Shown here: positions 10,693 to 20,617 of the stretch, one piece after another
Position numbering within the stretch: position 1 is the stretch's first letter
Layout of the letters: every line of letters begins with the position of its first letter
Assembly (NCBI RefSeq): GCF_045679555.1
Contig: NC_092110.1
Location: 4,231,390-4,295,389, forward strand
Source of the DNA: Salvelinus alpinus
Taxonomy: Eukaryota; Chordata; Actinopteri; Salmoniformes; Salmonidae
Length of the DNA stretch: 64,000 nt
Reading direction: 5' to 3'
Notes under the pieces: model-generated
The model's database searches: none
What the model saw: only the letters and a program-made list of their open reading frames with translations
What the model was told of the DNA's origin: nothing
Made by a program: the position numbers and the translations under genes

Positions 10693-11081
10693 GGCTTGGT
10701 TTTTGCTCTGACATGCACTGTCAACTGTGGGACCTTATATAGACAGGTGTGTGCCTTTCCAAATCATGTCCAATCAATTGAATTTACCACAGGTGGACTC
10801 CAATCAAGTTGTAGAAACATCTCAAATATGATCAATGGAAACAGGATGCACCTGAGCTCAAGTTCGAGTCTCATAGCAAAGGGTCTGAATACTTATGCGA
10901 ATAAGGTATTTCTGTTTTGTTTTTTTAATTTAATAAAAACCTGTTTTCTCCTTGTCATTATTGGGTATTGTATGTAAATTGATGAGGGAAAAATATGATT
11001 TAATCCATTTTAGAATAAGGCTGTAACGTAACAAAATATGGAAAACGGGAAGTGGTCTGAATACTTTCCGAATGTACTGTA

Positions 11082-12997
11082 TGTCACTCGCCGTGGAAAT
11101 CAAAAACAGCATCCTCTGGCAAGGGGGGCCTTCTTGGAGATGTTAAGCCCGGACCGGACACAGACTAGAAACAGCTTCGCTGCCCTGGATCCAGAGACTT
11201 CGGCGGGTTCTTCCCTGGGGGCTTCGGAGGTAACCGGAGGTACCTGCGCCTTTGCCCTCTGTTCCGGATCCCTCTCCGATGGCTTCTACCTCGGGTTCAG
11301 ATCCTCAGCTCCCACCTTCAACAGACAGTGAGACTGTCTTGAGACTCTGGCTCATTCATCATCCACCATGGATACTACTGCTGGCTCGGGTCCATCGGGC
11401 ACCACCGTCCCTCTGTCCTCGAGGAGTTTGCGAAACCACTCAAGGCGAAAGAGCAGCCTGACCTCCTCAGCAGCAGCTTTCATCGTCGGCAGTTCTATCG
11501 TAAGGAACATCATGGTTCCCGGGGCAAAAACCCTGTGCTATCCTGGAGCACGGGTACAGGACATTACAAGGCTGCTTACAACCATTCTACGACAGTTGCC
11601 GGGAGCTGACGCTGTCGTAGTCCATGTCGGGTGAAACGACATAAGGAGGGCTAGCTCAGAACTTCTGAAAATTGATTTTAAAGAATTGATTCTAGCACTG
11701 AAAGATTTCAAAAAGCAGCCAATTATTTTACCATCGTTGGGCCGGCTAAAATATTACTGTAGCTCTCTGGTGTAATCACTTTTACAATTAACTTTGACAT
11801 ATTCTACAGGAATGATAGAGTCCATCCGAATCATCTTGGCTACAGAAAATACAGAAAATACCACATTCCTGTAAAACTTAGAGAGGATCTCATGTTAAAT
11901 ACTGTTGAAGTAACATGGCTACAGGTTCATCTGCCTCACCTAAAGCCAATTATTGTGGGAAGCTGCTATAGACCACCAAGTGCTAACAGTCAGTATCTGG
12001 ATAATATGTGTGAAATGCTTGATAATGTATGTGATATCAACAGAGACGTATATTTTCTGGGTGATTTAAATATTGACTGGCTTTCATCAATCTGCCCACT
12101 TTTTAAAAAAGCTTCAAACTGTAACCAGTATCTGCAACCTGGTTCAGGTTATCAGTCAACCTACCAGGGTAGTTACAAACAGCACAGGAATGAAATCATC
12201 AACATGTATTGATCATATCTTTACTAATGCTGCAGAAATTTGCTTTAAAGCAGTATCCAAATCCATCGGATGTAGAGATCACAATATAGTAGCCAATCTA
12301 GGAAAACCAAAGTCCCAAAGGCTGGGCCTAATATAGTGTATAAGAAGTCATAAAATAAGTTTAGTTGTGATTCATATGTTGATGATGTAAAGAATATTTG
12401 TTGATCCGTGGTGTGTAATGAGGAGCAACCAGACGCTGCACTTCACACATTTATGAAATTTCTTATTCCAGCATGCACACATTAAAAAAATGACTGTAAA
12501 TACTGTTAAATCCCCGTGGATTGATGAGTAATTGAAAAGTGTTATGGTTGAGAGGGATGAGTCAAGAGGAATGGCAAATAAGTCTGGCTGCACAACCAAT
12601 TGGCAAACGTACTGCAAATGGAGAAATCATGTGACTAAACTGAATAAAAATAAGAAACTATACTATGAAACAAAGATCAATTATATAAAGAATGATAGTA
12701 AAAACTTTGGAGCACCTTAATTGAAATGTTGGGCTTTGAGTAAAGCCAGTGTGTCTATATATGCGGATGACTCAACACTATACACATCAGCTACTACAGT
12801 TAGTGAAATTACTGCAACACTTAACAAAGAGCTGCAGTTAGTTTCAGAAAGAGTGGCAAGGAATAAGTTCGTCCTAAATATTTAAAAAACTAAAAGCATT
12901 GTATTTGGGACAAATCATTCACTAAACCCTAAACCTCAACTAAATACTGTGATGAATAATGTGGAAATTGAGCAAGTTGAGGTGACTAAACTGCTGG
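11082..12997 (+). mobile_element. L2/CR1-like LINE, 5' and central part
   Basis: An ORF1-like frame at 11368-11634 encodes AFIVGSSIVRNIMVPGAK and GADAVVVHVG, matching the SGNH-esterase domain in ORF1 of CR1/L2-type LINEs. ORF2 endonuclease pieces follow (IIVGSCYRPPSAN, DVYFLGDLNIDWLS, near 11950-12110) with CIDHIFTN (about 12200-12230). A linker at 12532-12720 and the RT catalytic region YADDSTLYTS (about 12757) come next. Most of the RT core between 12720 and 12755 is deleted. Homology breaks at 12997 and resumes at 16610. Several frameshifts and stops are present. Confidence 0.88.
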
Positions 12998-13777
12998 TGA
13001 AGAGGGCATGACAACACCTATTCCCCCTCAAAAGACTGAAAAGATTTGGGTCCTCAGATCTTCAAAAAGTTCTACAGCTGCACCATCAAGAGCATCCTGA
13101 CTTGTTGCATCACCGCCTGGTATGGCAATTGCTCGGCCTCCGACCGCAAGGCACTACAGAGGGTAGTGCATACGGCCCAGTACATCACTGGGGCCAAGCT
13201 TCTTGCCATCCAGGACCTCTATACCAGGCGGTGTCAGAGGAAGGCCCAACAAATTGCCAAGGACTCCAGCCACCCTAGTGATAGACTGTTCTCTCTGCTT
13301 GCGCACGGCAAGCGGTACCGGAGCGCCAAGTCTAGGTCCAAAAGGCTTCTTAATAGCTTCTACCCCCAAGCCATAAGACTGCTAAACAGTTAATCAAATG
13401 GCTACCCAAACTATTTGCATTATCCCCACCACACCCTCATTTTTACACTGCTGCTACTCTCTGTTTATTAGCCATGCATAGTCACTTTACCTCTACCTAC
13501 ATATTACCTCAGTTACCTCGACTAACCGGTGCCTCCGCACATTGACTCTGTACCAGTACCTCCTGTATATAGCTTCGCTACTGTTATTTTATTGTTGCTC
13601 CTTAATTATTAGTTATTGGGGGGGAAAAGTCTTCTTATTTTATTTTTTTATTTTTTTTACTTCAGTTTATTTTAGTAAATACTTTCTTCACACTTTTTTT
13701 TTCTTAAAACTGCATTGTTGGTTAAGGGCTTGTAAGTAAGCATTTCACTGTATTTCACCTGTTGTATTCGGCACATG
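12998..13777 (+). mobile_element. Rex1-like LINE, 5'-truncated, RT C-terminus and 3' UTR
   Basis: Encodes [36 protein letters not shown] and [20 protein letters not shown] before a stop at about 13393. The 3' UTR ends TTCGGCACATG, where the LTR element inserted; the tail appears to resume at 16597-16609 (ACATGTTACAAAT). The fragment interrupts the L2-like LINE. Confidence 0.88.
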
Positions 13778-14244
13778 TGTCACGATCGTGTTGACGTGAA
13801 AGAGAGGACCAAGGCGCAACATGACTTGAATACATCTTCTTTAATTATAACGACGAAGATGAACACGTAACACTTAACACACTAACCAAACAACAAACGA
13901 TCGTGAAACCTAAAACGCAAGTGCACACACAAACTACTTACGTCGACATGTACAATGACCCACAAACAGCTAAAGCCTATGGCAGCCTTAAATATGGCTC
14001 CCAATTAGAGACAACAGAAATCAGCTGTCTCTAATTGAGAACCCATTCCGGCCACCATAGACTTTCCTAGTAAACTACACACCCATAGACACAGCTAGAT
14101 ACATACACTCAACACAAAACCATAAACTACAACCAACACCCCCTCTACCATATAATACCCCAAAATACACACATACCCCATGTCACACCCTGACCTAACT
14201 AAAATAATAAATAAAACAAATAATACTAAGGCCAGGGCGTGACA
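13778..14244 (-). repeat. 3' LTR of the non-autonomous retrotransposon
   Basis: 467 bp, reading TGTCACGCCCTGGCC to GATCGTGACA on the minus strand. By eye it is identical to 16130-16596. It contains a TATA-like ATATTTAAGG and an AATTAAAG polyadenylation-like motif. Confidence 0.95.
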
Positions 14245-14255
14245 TAACCCCCCCC

Positions 14256-16127
14256 TTAAGGTGCGAACTCCGGGCGCACCAGCACATAGTCTAGGGGAGG
14301 GTCTGGGTGGGCTTCCTTCCACGGCGGCGGCTCCGGCACTGGTCGTGGTCCCCACCCCACCATAGTCATAAGGGGCAGCACCGGGATAAGGGGCAGCACC
14401 GGGATAAGGGGCAGCACCGGGATAAGGGGCAGCACCGGGATAAGGGGCAGCACCGGGATAAGGGGCAGCACCGGGATAAGGGGCAGCACCGGGATAAGGG
14501 GCTCTGGCAGGTCCTGGCTGAGGGGCTCTGGCAGGTCCTGGCTGAGGGGCTCTGGCAGGTCCTGGCTGAGGGACTCTGGCAGGTCCTGGCTGAGGGACTC
14601 TGGCAGGTCCTGGCTGAGGGACTCTGGCAGGTCCTGGCTGAGGGACTCTGGCAGGTCCTGGCTGAGGGACTCTGGCAGGTCCTGGCTGAGGGACTCTGGC
14701 AGGTCCTGGCTGAGGGACTCTGGCAGGTCCTGGCTGAGGGACTCTGGCAGGTCCTGGCTGGACGGCTCTGGCAGGTCCTGGCTGGACGGCTCTGGCAGGT
14801 CCTGGCTGGACGGCTCTTGCAGGTCCTGGCTGGACGGCTCTGGCTGATCCGGTCTGGCGGAAGGCTCTGGCTGATCCGGTCTGGCGGAAGGCTCTGGCTG
14901 ATCCGGTCTGGCGGAAGGCTCTGGCTGATCCGGTCTGGCGGAAGGCTCTGGCTGATCCGGTCTGGCGGAAGGCTCTGGCTGACCCGGTCTGGCGGAAGGC
15001 TCTGGCTGATCCGGTCTGGCGGAAGGCTCTGGCTGATCCGGTCTGGCGGAAGGCTCTGGCTGATCCGGTCTGGCGGAAGGCTCTGTAGGCTCTTGGCAGA
15101 CGGGCGGCTTTGCAGGCTCATGGCAGACGGGCAGTTCAGGCGCCGTTGGGCAGACGGGCAGTTCAGGCGCCGCTGGGCAGACGGGCAGTTCAGGCGCCGC
15201 TGGGCAGACAGATGGCTCCGACGGCGCTGGGCAGACAGATGGCTCCGACGGCGCTGGGCAGACAGGCAGTGCAGAAAGCGTTGGGCAGACGACCGACTCT
15301 GCCCTGCTGAGGCGCACAGTAGGCCTGGTGCGTGGTATAGGCACTGGCTGCGCTGGAGAGGAGGAAAGCTCTGACAGCGCTGGACAGGTGGGAGCAGCTG
15401 GAGAGAGAACCCGGAGAGACAGCCTGGTGCGGGGGGCTGCCACCGGTGGACTGGTACTTGGAGGTGGCACCGGGTATACCGGACCGTGAAGGAGGACACG
15501 TGCTCTTGAGCACCGAGCCTGCCCAACCTTACCAGGTTGAATGGTGCCCGTAGCCCTGCCAGTGTGGCGAGGTGGAATAGCCCGCACTGGGCTATGCTGG
15601 CGAACCGGGGACACCATTCGTAAGGCTGGTGCCATGTATGCCGGCCCGAGGAGACGTACTGGAGACCAGATACGTTGGGCCGGCTTCATGACATCTGGCT
15701 CGATGCCCAACCTAGCCCTCCCAGTGCGGCAAGGTGGAATAGCCCGCACTGGGCTAAGCACGCGTACTGGGGACACCGTGCGCTTTACCGCATAACACGG
15801 TGTCTGACCAGTACGACGCTCTCTCACTCCACGGTAAGCACGGGGAGTTGGCTCAGGTATCCTACCCGGCTTTGCCACACTCCTCGTGTGCCCCCCCCCA
15901 AGAAATTTTTGGGTCTGACTCTCGGGCTCCCAACCGCGTCGCCGCGCTGCCTCCTCATACCAGCGCCTCTCTGCCTTCGCTGCCTCCAGCTCCGCCTTGG
16001 GACGGCGATATTCCCCTGGCTGAGCCCAGGGTCCTTTACCGTCCAGGATCTCCTCCCAAGTCCATTTCTCCTTGCGCTGCTCCTGTTGCCGCTGGTCATG
16101 TTGCTTGGTCGTAGATTGGTGGGTCAT
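14256..16127 (-). CDS. Proline-rich tandem-repeat protein of the LTR element
   Basis: An uninterrupted ORF of about 623 residues starts [14 protein letters not shown] three bases inside the 5' LTR boundary; the frame also extends to an ATG in the LTR at 16187. The N terminus is charged and helical ([37 protein letters not shown]). A Pro/Arg-rich middle follows. The C-terminal half is made of in-frame repeats: [13 protein letters not shown] units, about nine SARPDQPEP units (27 bp), about a dozen S(L/S)QDLPE units (24 bp) and seven LIPVLP units (18 bp). I recognise no family. It occupies the gag position but lacks gag hallmarks. The mirror ORF 14307-15374 on the other strand is a by-product of repeat lengths divisible by three. 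Confidence 0.6.
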   Translation of the reverse strand: MTHQSTTKQHDQRQQEQRKEKWTWEEILDGKGPWAQPGEYRRPKAELEAAKAERRWYEEAARRRGWEPESQTQKFLGGGHTRSVAKPGRIPEPTPRAYRGVRERRTGQTPCYAVKRTVSPVRVLSPVRAIPPCRTGRARLGIEPDVMKPAQRIWSPVRLLGPAYMAPALRMVSPVRQHSPVRAIPPRHTGRATGTIQPGKVGQARCSRARVLLHGPVYPVPPPSTSPPVAAPRTRLSLRVLSPAAPTCPALSELSSSPAQPVPIPRTRPTVRLSRAESVVCPTLSALPVCPAPSEPSVCPAPSEPSVCPAAPELPVCPAAPELPVCPTAPELPVCHEPAKPPVCQEPTEPSARPDQPEPSARPDQPEPSARPDQPEPSARPGQPEPSARPDQPEPSARPDQPEPSARPDQPEPSARPDQPEPSARPDQPEPSSQDLQEPSSQDLPEPSSQDLPEPSSQDLPESLSQDLPESLSQDLPESLSQDLPESLSQDLPESLSQDLPESLSQDLPESLSQDLPESLSQDLPEPLSQDLPEPLSQDLPEPLIPVLPLIPVLPLIPVLPLIPVLPLIPVLPLIPVLPLIPVLPLMTMVGWGPRPVPEPPPWKEAHPDPPLDYVLVRPEFAP

Positions 16128-16129
16128 TC

Positions 16130-16596
16130 TGTCACGATCGTGTTGACGTGAAAGAGAGGACCAAGGCGCAACATGACTTGAATACATCTTCTTTAATTAT
16201 AACGACGAAGATGAACACGTAACACTTAACACACTAACCAAACAACAAACGATCGTGAAACCTAAAACGCAAGTGCACACACAAACTACTTACGTCGACA
16301 TGTACAATGACCCACAAACAGCTAAAGCCTATGGCAGCCTTAAATATGGCTCCCAATTAGAGACAACAGAAATCAGCTGTCTCTAATTGAGAACCCATTC
16401 CGGCCACCATAGACTTTCCTAGTAAACTACACACCCATAGACACAGCTAGATACATACACTCAACACAAAACCATAAACTACAACCAACACCCCCTCTAC
16501 CATATAATACCCCAAAATACACACATACCCCATGTCACACCCTGACCTAACTAAAATAATAAATAAAACAAATAATACTAAGGCCAGGGCGTGACA
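16130..16596 (-). repeat. 5' LTR of the non-autonomous retrotransposon
   Basis: 467 bp. No difference from 13778-14244 was noticed when read side by side, implying very recent insertion. Confidence 0.95.
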
Positions 16597-16609
16597 ACAT
16601 GTTACAAAT

Positions 16610-17450
16610 TCAACTGTCATGGTCAAAACATGTTGATACAATAGTAGCTAAAATGGGGAGAAGTCCGTCCATAATAAAGTGTTTCGCTGCCTTCTTAAAA
16701 ACACTATCAACAAGGCAGGTCCTACGGTCCTAGTTTTATCGCACCTGGACTACTGTTCAGTCGTGTGGTCAGGTGCCAAAAAGAGGGACCTCGGTAAATT
16801 ACAATTGGCTCGGAACAGGACAGCACGGCTGGCCCTTAAATGTACACAGAGAGCTAACGTTGATAACATGCAAGTAAATCTCTCATGGCTCAAAGTGGAG
16901 GAGAGATTGACTTCATCACTACTTGTTTTTGTAAGAAGTGTTGACGTGCTGAATGCATGAGCTGTCTGTTTAAACTACTATCCCAATGCTCAGACACCCA
17001 TACCCCACAAGACATGCCTCCAGAGGTCTCTCCAAAATCACCAAGTCAAGAGCAGACTATGGGAGGCGCACAGTACTTCGTAGAACCAAGACTACATGGA
17101 ACTCTATTCCACATCAGTTAACTGATGCAAGCAGTAGAATCAGATTTTAAAAAAGGATAAAAATACCTCTTATGGAACAGCAGGGACTGTGAAGAGAGAT
17201 ACATACACACAGGTACAGATACACATATACGAACACACACGCTACAACACGCACTCTACACATACGTACATTGTAATATTGTTGTATGGTGGTATTATAC
17301 ATTTTGTATTGTAGATACACAGTGGTGTAATAATTATGTACTGTTTAGTCTTTTGTTTTATGCGTAATGTAAGTGCTTTGATGTGTTTGGACCCTAGAAA
17401 GAGCAGCTGCGGCCTTGGCTGCAGCTAATAGGGAACACTAATAAATACAA
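16610..17450 (+). mobile_element. L2/CR1-like LINE, 3' part (continues 11082-12997)
   Basis: Resumes at AACTGTCATGGTCAAAACAT and encodes VLSHLDYCSVVWSGAKKR, LQLARNRTARLALKCTQR and VNLSWLKVEERLTSSLL, the RT C-terminal region of the same LINE. It ends with GGCTGCAGCTAATAGGGAAC and an AATAAATACAAA tail. The frame is broken after 16960. Confidence 0.88.
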
Positions 17451-17784
17451 AAATGGATTCTTGAAGAATATAACTTATAAATGCATAAGTGCTTAGTTAA
17501 ACTGTCATACCCCATCAGAACCCAAAATATAAGCTTGTTTTACTCCAATGTCTGTAAAAAAAAGTACATGTAAACAATAACTCTATAGCCCCAAAACATG
17601 GTTAAAACTATTTTGATATCATGGATGGTCAGTCCTTGCATGACTGTCTATGAATTTGAGAGTGGTTACATTTAATCAGCCCAACCACTCAGCTTTTTAC
17701 CCGAAACAGGGGTGGGGAAAACGCTTTGTTATTGTTTCTACTGCTGATTGCCGCTTAAACGAAGGAGGATCATTAGATTTCCAG
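17451..17784. other. Unidentified repeat-like sequence
   Basis: Sequence between the L2 tail and the antisense L1, including CATGGATGGTCAGTCCTTGC. It looks like salmonid interspersed repeat DNA, but I cannot assign a class. Confidence 0.35.
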
Positions 17785-18700
17785 TTTTTAAGTAAAACAT
17801 TTTTCAAAAATAATTACCCAACGCATTAGGTATCTCACCGCACATTCATATGACATGTCTTGAAAAATGCAGATAGATGGATTAAAAGTCAACTTAAATT
17901 GTAAAAATTCTGATAGCCAACTTTCTACCTCCGACCATAACTTTTGGACTTTATAGCACTCCCAGGAGGTGTGAGTTATTGAGTCTTTGTTTGTTTTACA
18001 CTTAAGACATGACTCTGTCGTTGTGCTGTAGAATTTGTGAATTTTGTCTCTTGTATAATCAATTCTATACATTTGTTTATACTGGATTATGCATACATTT
18101 TCATTAACTGTAATCTCATTAGTTATGTTCCAACACTCCCTCCATTTTGTGCCAATATCAGTTCTTTTTAGGTCTTGGTTCCAATATTTTTTTCTCAGAG
18201 ATTGTCAGTTGGATAGGCTCTCTGCAATGTTTGCATATCTTACCTATCATATGAGTATCATTTTCGGACTCAAATAGGATCCCCTAAACATTGATCTGAT
18301 GTCCAAAAAGATTTCAGATCGACATTTTGTGATATAAAACTTTTAAGTTGCATATATTTGAAAATCTCTATATTAGTCTGTTCAAACTTGCTTTTTAATT
18401 CTGTCATGGAAATTATTGTATTTCCCATTACCAAGTAATTTACGGTTTCTGTGCCTTTAGTTTTCCATGTGGGCAATTTATCAGTGAAATCTGAAAAGCT
18501 ACCCGAGGATTATTCTATAGGGGTGGGTTTTAATATCCTGAGACTTTAGAGTATTCTGAAAATATCAGGTATGTCAGGTATATCAGGAGATCGTCCGCAA
18601 ATACATTTAGTTGATATTCATGCTTACCAATACCGATACCTGTTACGTTTGGGTCCTGTCTAATTCTTTCTGCAAGCGGTTCAATTGCCAGTGCAAACAG
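17785..18700 (-). mobile_element. L1-like LINE, ORF2 C-terminal part, antisense
   Basis: The minus frames encode CLKCKTNKDSITHTSWECYK, the zinc-finger-like L1 ORF2 C-terminal motif, then a WSEVESWLSEFLQ segment. Upstream in gene sense they encode AIEPLAERIRQDPN and NVFADDLLIYLT, the RT catalytic box (FADD). Multiple frameshifts are present. A MITE at 18701-18976 divides it from 18977-19620. Confidence 0.87.
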
Positions 18701-18976
18701 CAGGTTGACATTTATTGTCATGAATCTTGCCCTGGAGGCAGAACTGAGCGATTTCAGCTTGATGGGCCAGTTGAAAAGTCAAAATTGGCTGTATTGTAAC
18801 ATTTCATGCAAACAAAAATGTGCTTTTTGGTCTTAATTTAAGGATAGGGTTAGGCATTAGGGTCAGCAGTGTGGTTAAGGTTAGGGTTAGGGTTATGACT
18901 TTGTGGCTGTACCAGCTAGTGACAACCCTACAGAGCAGCCTCCAGGGCAAGATTCATGACAATAAATGCCAACCTA
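18701..18976. mobile_element. MITE with 38-bp terminal inverted repeats inside the L1
   Basis: Termini 18702-18739 and 18938-18975 are inverted copies with one mismatch, containing TTTATTGTCATGAATCTTGC. They are flanked by perfect 11-bp repeats AGTGCAAACAG (18690-18700, 18977-18987). The interior of about 200 bp has no coding capacity and holds GGTTAGGGTTAGGGTTA. The duplication length is near the 8-bp hAT type but longer, so superfamily is open. Confidence 0.93.
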
Positions 18977-19620
18977 AGTGCAAACAGGAGAGAGGAGAGA
19001 AAACATCCCTGTCTTGTGCCCCTTTCTAAAGCGAATTCATCAGATGTTTTTTTGTGTATATTTTTGCTTTCGGACATTTATATAATACTTGTATGATTTT
19101 TAAAATTTTAGCTGGAAAGTTGAGGGCTTCCAAAGTTTTGAATAGAAAAGGCCATACAAGATGGTCGAAAGCCTTTTCAGCACCAACAGCCAATATTGAT
19201 ACATCTACATCTTGTTTTTTTGCGTATTGTATTATACTAAAACATGTTGTTGTATTTGTTTCTAACTATCTATTTTTTAATGAATCCCATTGGATTAATA
19301 TGTATCAGGTCTGGCAAGACTTTTGCTATTCTGTTGCTTATGAGTTTTGTTGCTATTTTATTCACAACTGATTTAAATTACTGTATAGGTCTGTAATCTG
19401 CAGGGGACTCTCCAGATGTTTCTGTTTTAATATAAAGGAAATAACTGTTTGATACATGGAACCAGGAAGTACTGAATTGAGTGACACGTGTTGTCATTTG
19501 AGTAAATAGGGCACTACTTTGTCCCAGAATGTTGAATACAATTTTATGGGAAATCCGTCCAGACCTGGTTCTTTTCTCCATGCGAATGTTTTAACAGTAT
19601 CTAATGTTTGATTTGGGATG
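18977..19620 (-). mobile_element. L1-like LINE, RT N-terminal part, antisense
   Basis: Continues the L1 ORF2 on the minus strand. A degraded frame encodes ETSGESPADYRPI, matching the conserved NYRPI region of RT. Plus-strand text such as GAAAACATCCCTGTCTTGTG is the familiar antisense of this part of fish L1. Coding is broken throughout. Confidence 0.78.
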
Positions 19621-20067
19621 ATTTCTATTTTTACACACTGTGACTTTCTATCCCCCCCGACATACCATCAGGGGAGGAGAGGGGAGGAGAGTGGAGGGAA
19701 GAGAAGAGGGGGAGTGGAGAGGAGTGGAGATGAGAGCCACAGCTGGCTGCTATTACCATAGCTCCTCCCACCTCACAACCCCTTGACACTAAGCAGAAAA
19801 AACAACAACACTGTAACATACTCACTGCTTCTCTCGTGTGACTGTAGGCCCACATGAAATCTCTACTGCGATCTCCACGCACTTGATGAAATCGGGCTAG
19901 TGTGGACATGTGCGCTACACCAACTGGTGGTCAATGGTACATGCCATGTTGATTACGTTAACATGAAGGTCACCTTGTTAGTTAATTGCACACAAGGTCC
20001 AACCGAAATTGTGCTTCCGCTTTTAACCCAACCCCTCCGAAAGACACGCATACATATAGAGGTTTTG
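19621..20067. other. Intronic sequence with short GGGGA-rich tract
   Basis: A purine-rich GGGGAGGAGA tract spans about 19670-19735. No transposon ends or coding motifs are recognisable. Confidence 0.5.
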
Positions 20068-20165
20068 GAGAGGTGCGGGGGCTGCCACATTGGGCGCTCG
20101 GGGAGCTGTTGTTGTGGGGGGTTAAGTAGCGTTACCTTGCTCAAGGGCGAAACGGCAGGCAATGG
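20068..20165 (-). mobile_element. HpaI-type SINE fragment, degenerate, antisense
   Basis: GAGAGGTGCGGGGGCTGCCA and TTGCTCAAGGGCGAAACGGC match the body of the antisense SINE at 28580-28848. Both tRNA-related promoter boxes are lost. Confidence 0.6.
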
Positions 20166-20617
20166 CACCTATGTGCACTACATTAAGGGTTAAGGTTAGG
20201 CACTCATTCCAAATGGTTAAGGTAAAGGTTACGCTTTGGGATAGGGTTAAAACACTCTGCCTCCTTCATAATGAATCACAACTTTCTGCATGAATTCTGC
20301 AACAATGTCGTTCCACTTCATTGGAATAGTAATAGCAGTGATAGTAGCCTCAGCACTTCTTTTCACTACTTCAACATAAGGGCACTATCAAATGAAGTAC
20401 ACTGGAAACTAATCTCCTAATCACTCCTATATGTATCAACTCCTTGGCCTGACTGAATGTTTCTGTATGTTTCCTATCTACACCTCACCCCAAATAAATA
20501 TGTATTGCATTTCCTGTTTGAGCACATGGTTTAGTTGAAAATGTCTATCCTGTGTGTGTGTGTGTTCATGTGTATGAGCGTGTGGATAGAAAATAGAGCC
20601 CTGAGCCTCAACATATA

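Larger units (their letters stand above)
9663..11079 (-). mobile_element. Tc1-like DNA transposon, truncated, with SINE insertion
   Basis: The right end reads GGTCTGAATACTTTCCGAAT and ends at 11079 beside TA. Diagnostic internal motifs such as GATCAATGGAAACAGGATG are present. The other end is missing, broken at 9663. The transposase is antisense and also truncated. A SINE at 9775-10062 splits it, with an 11-bp duplication of CTCTCTGTACT. Confidence 0.93.
13778..16596 (-). mobile_element. Non-autonomous LTR retrotransposon with repeat-rich ORF
   Basis: Two 467-bp LTRs (13778-14244 and 16130-16596), starting TG and ending CA, flank a 1,885-bp interior. The element lies between perfect 5-bp duplications ACATG (13773-13777, 16597-16601). 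In minus orientation a polypurine tract AAGGGGGGGTTA sits directly before the 3' LTR. No gag zinc knuckle, protease, RT, RNase H or integrase is visible. The only long ORF is proline-rich and repetitive. No standard tRNA primer site was recognised after the 5' LTR. Confidence 0.93.

Noticed and set aside
14307..15374. Plus-strand 355-residue ORF with LWQVLAEG and LWLIRSGGR repeats
   Set aside because: It mirrors the minus-strand retroelement ORF. Repeat periods divisible by three keep it open, and it has no start context or element orientation.
14366..15526. Second minus-strand ORF with SPSART and SLPPDRI repeats
   Set aside because: It is an alternate frame of the same repeat blocks, starting inside them. 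The longer frame spans the whole interior.
18838..18900. Interstitial telomere from chromosome fusion
   Set aside because: The tract is short and lies inside a MITE with clear terminal repeats and target duplication.
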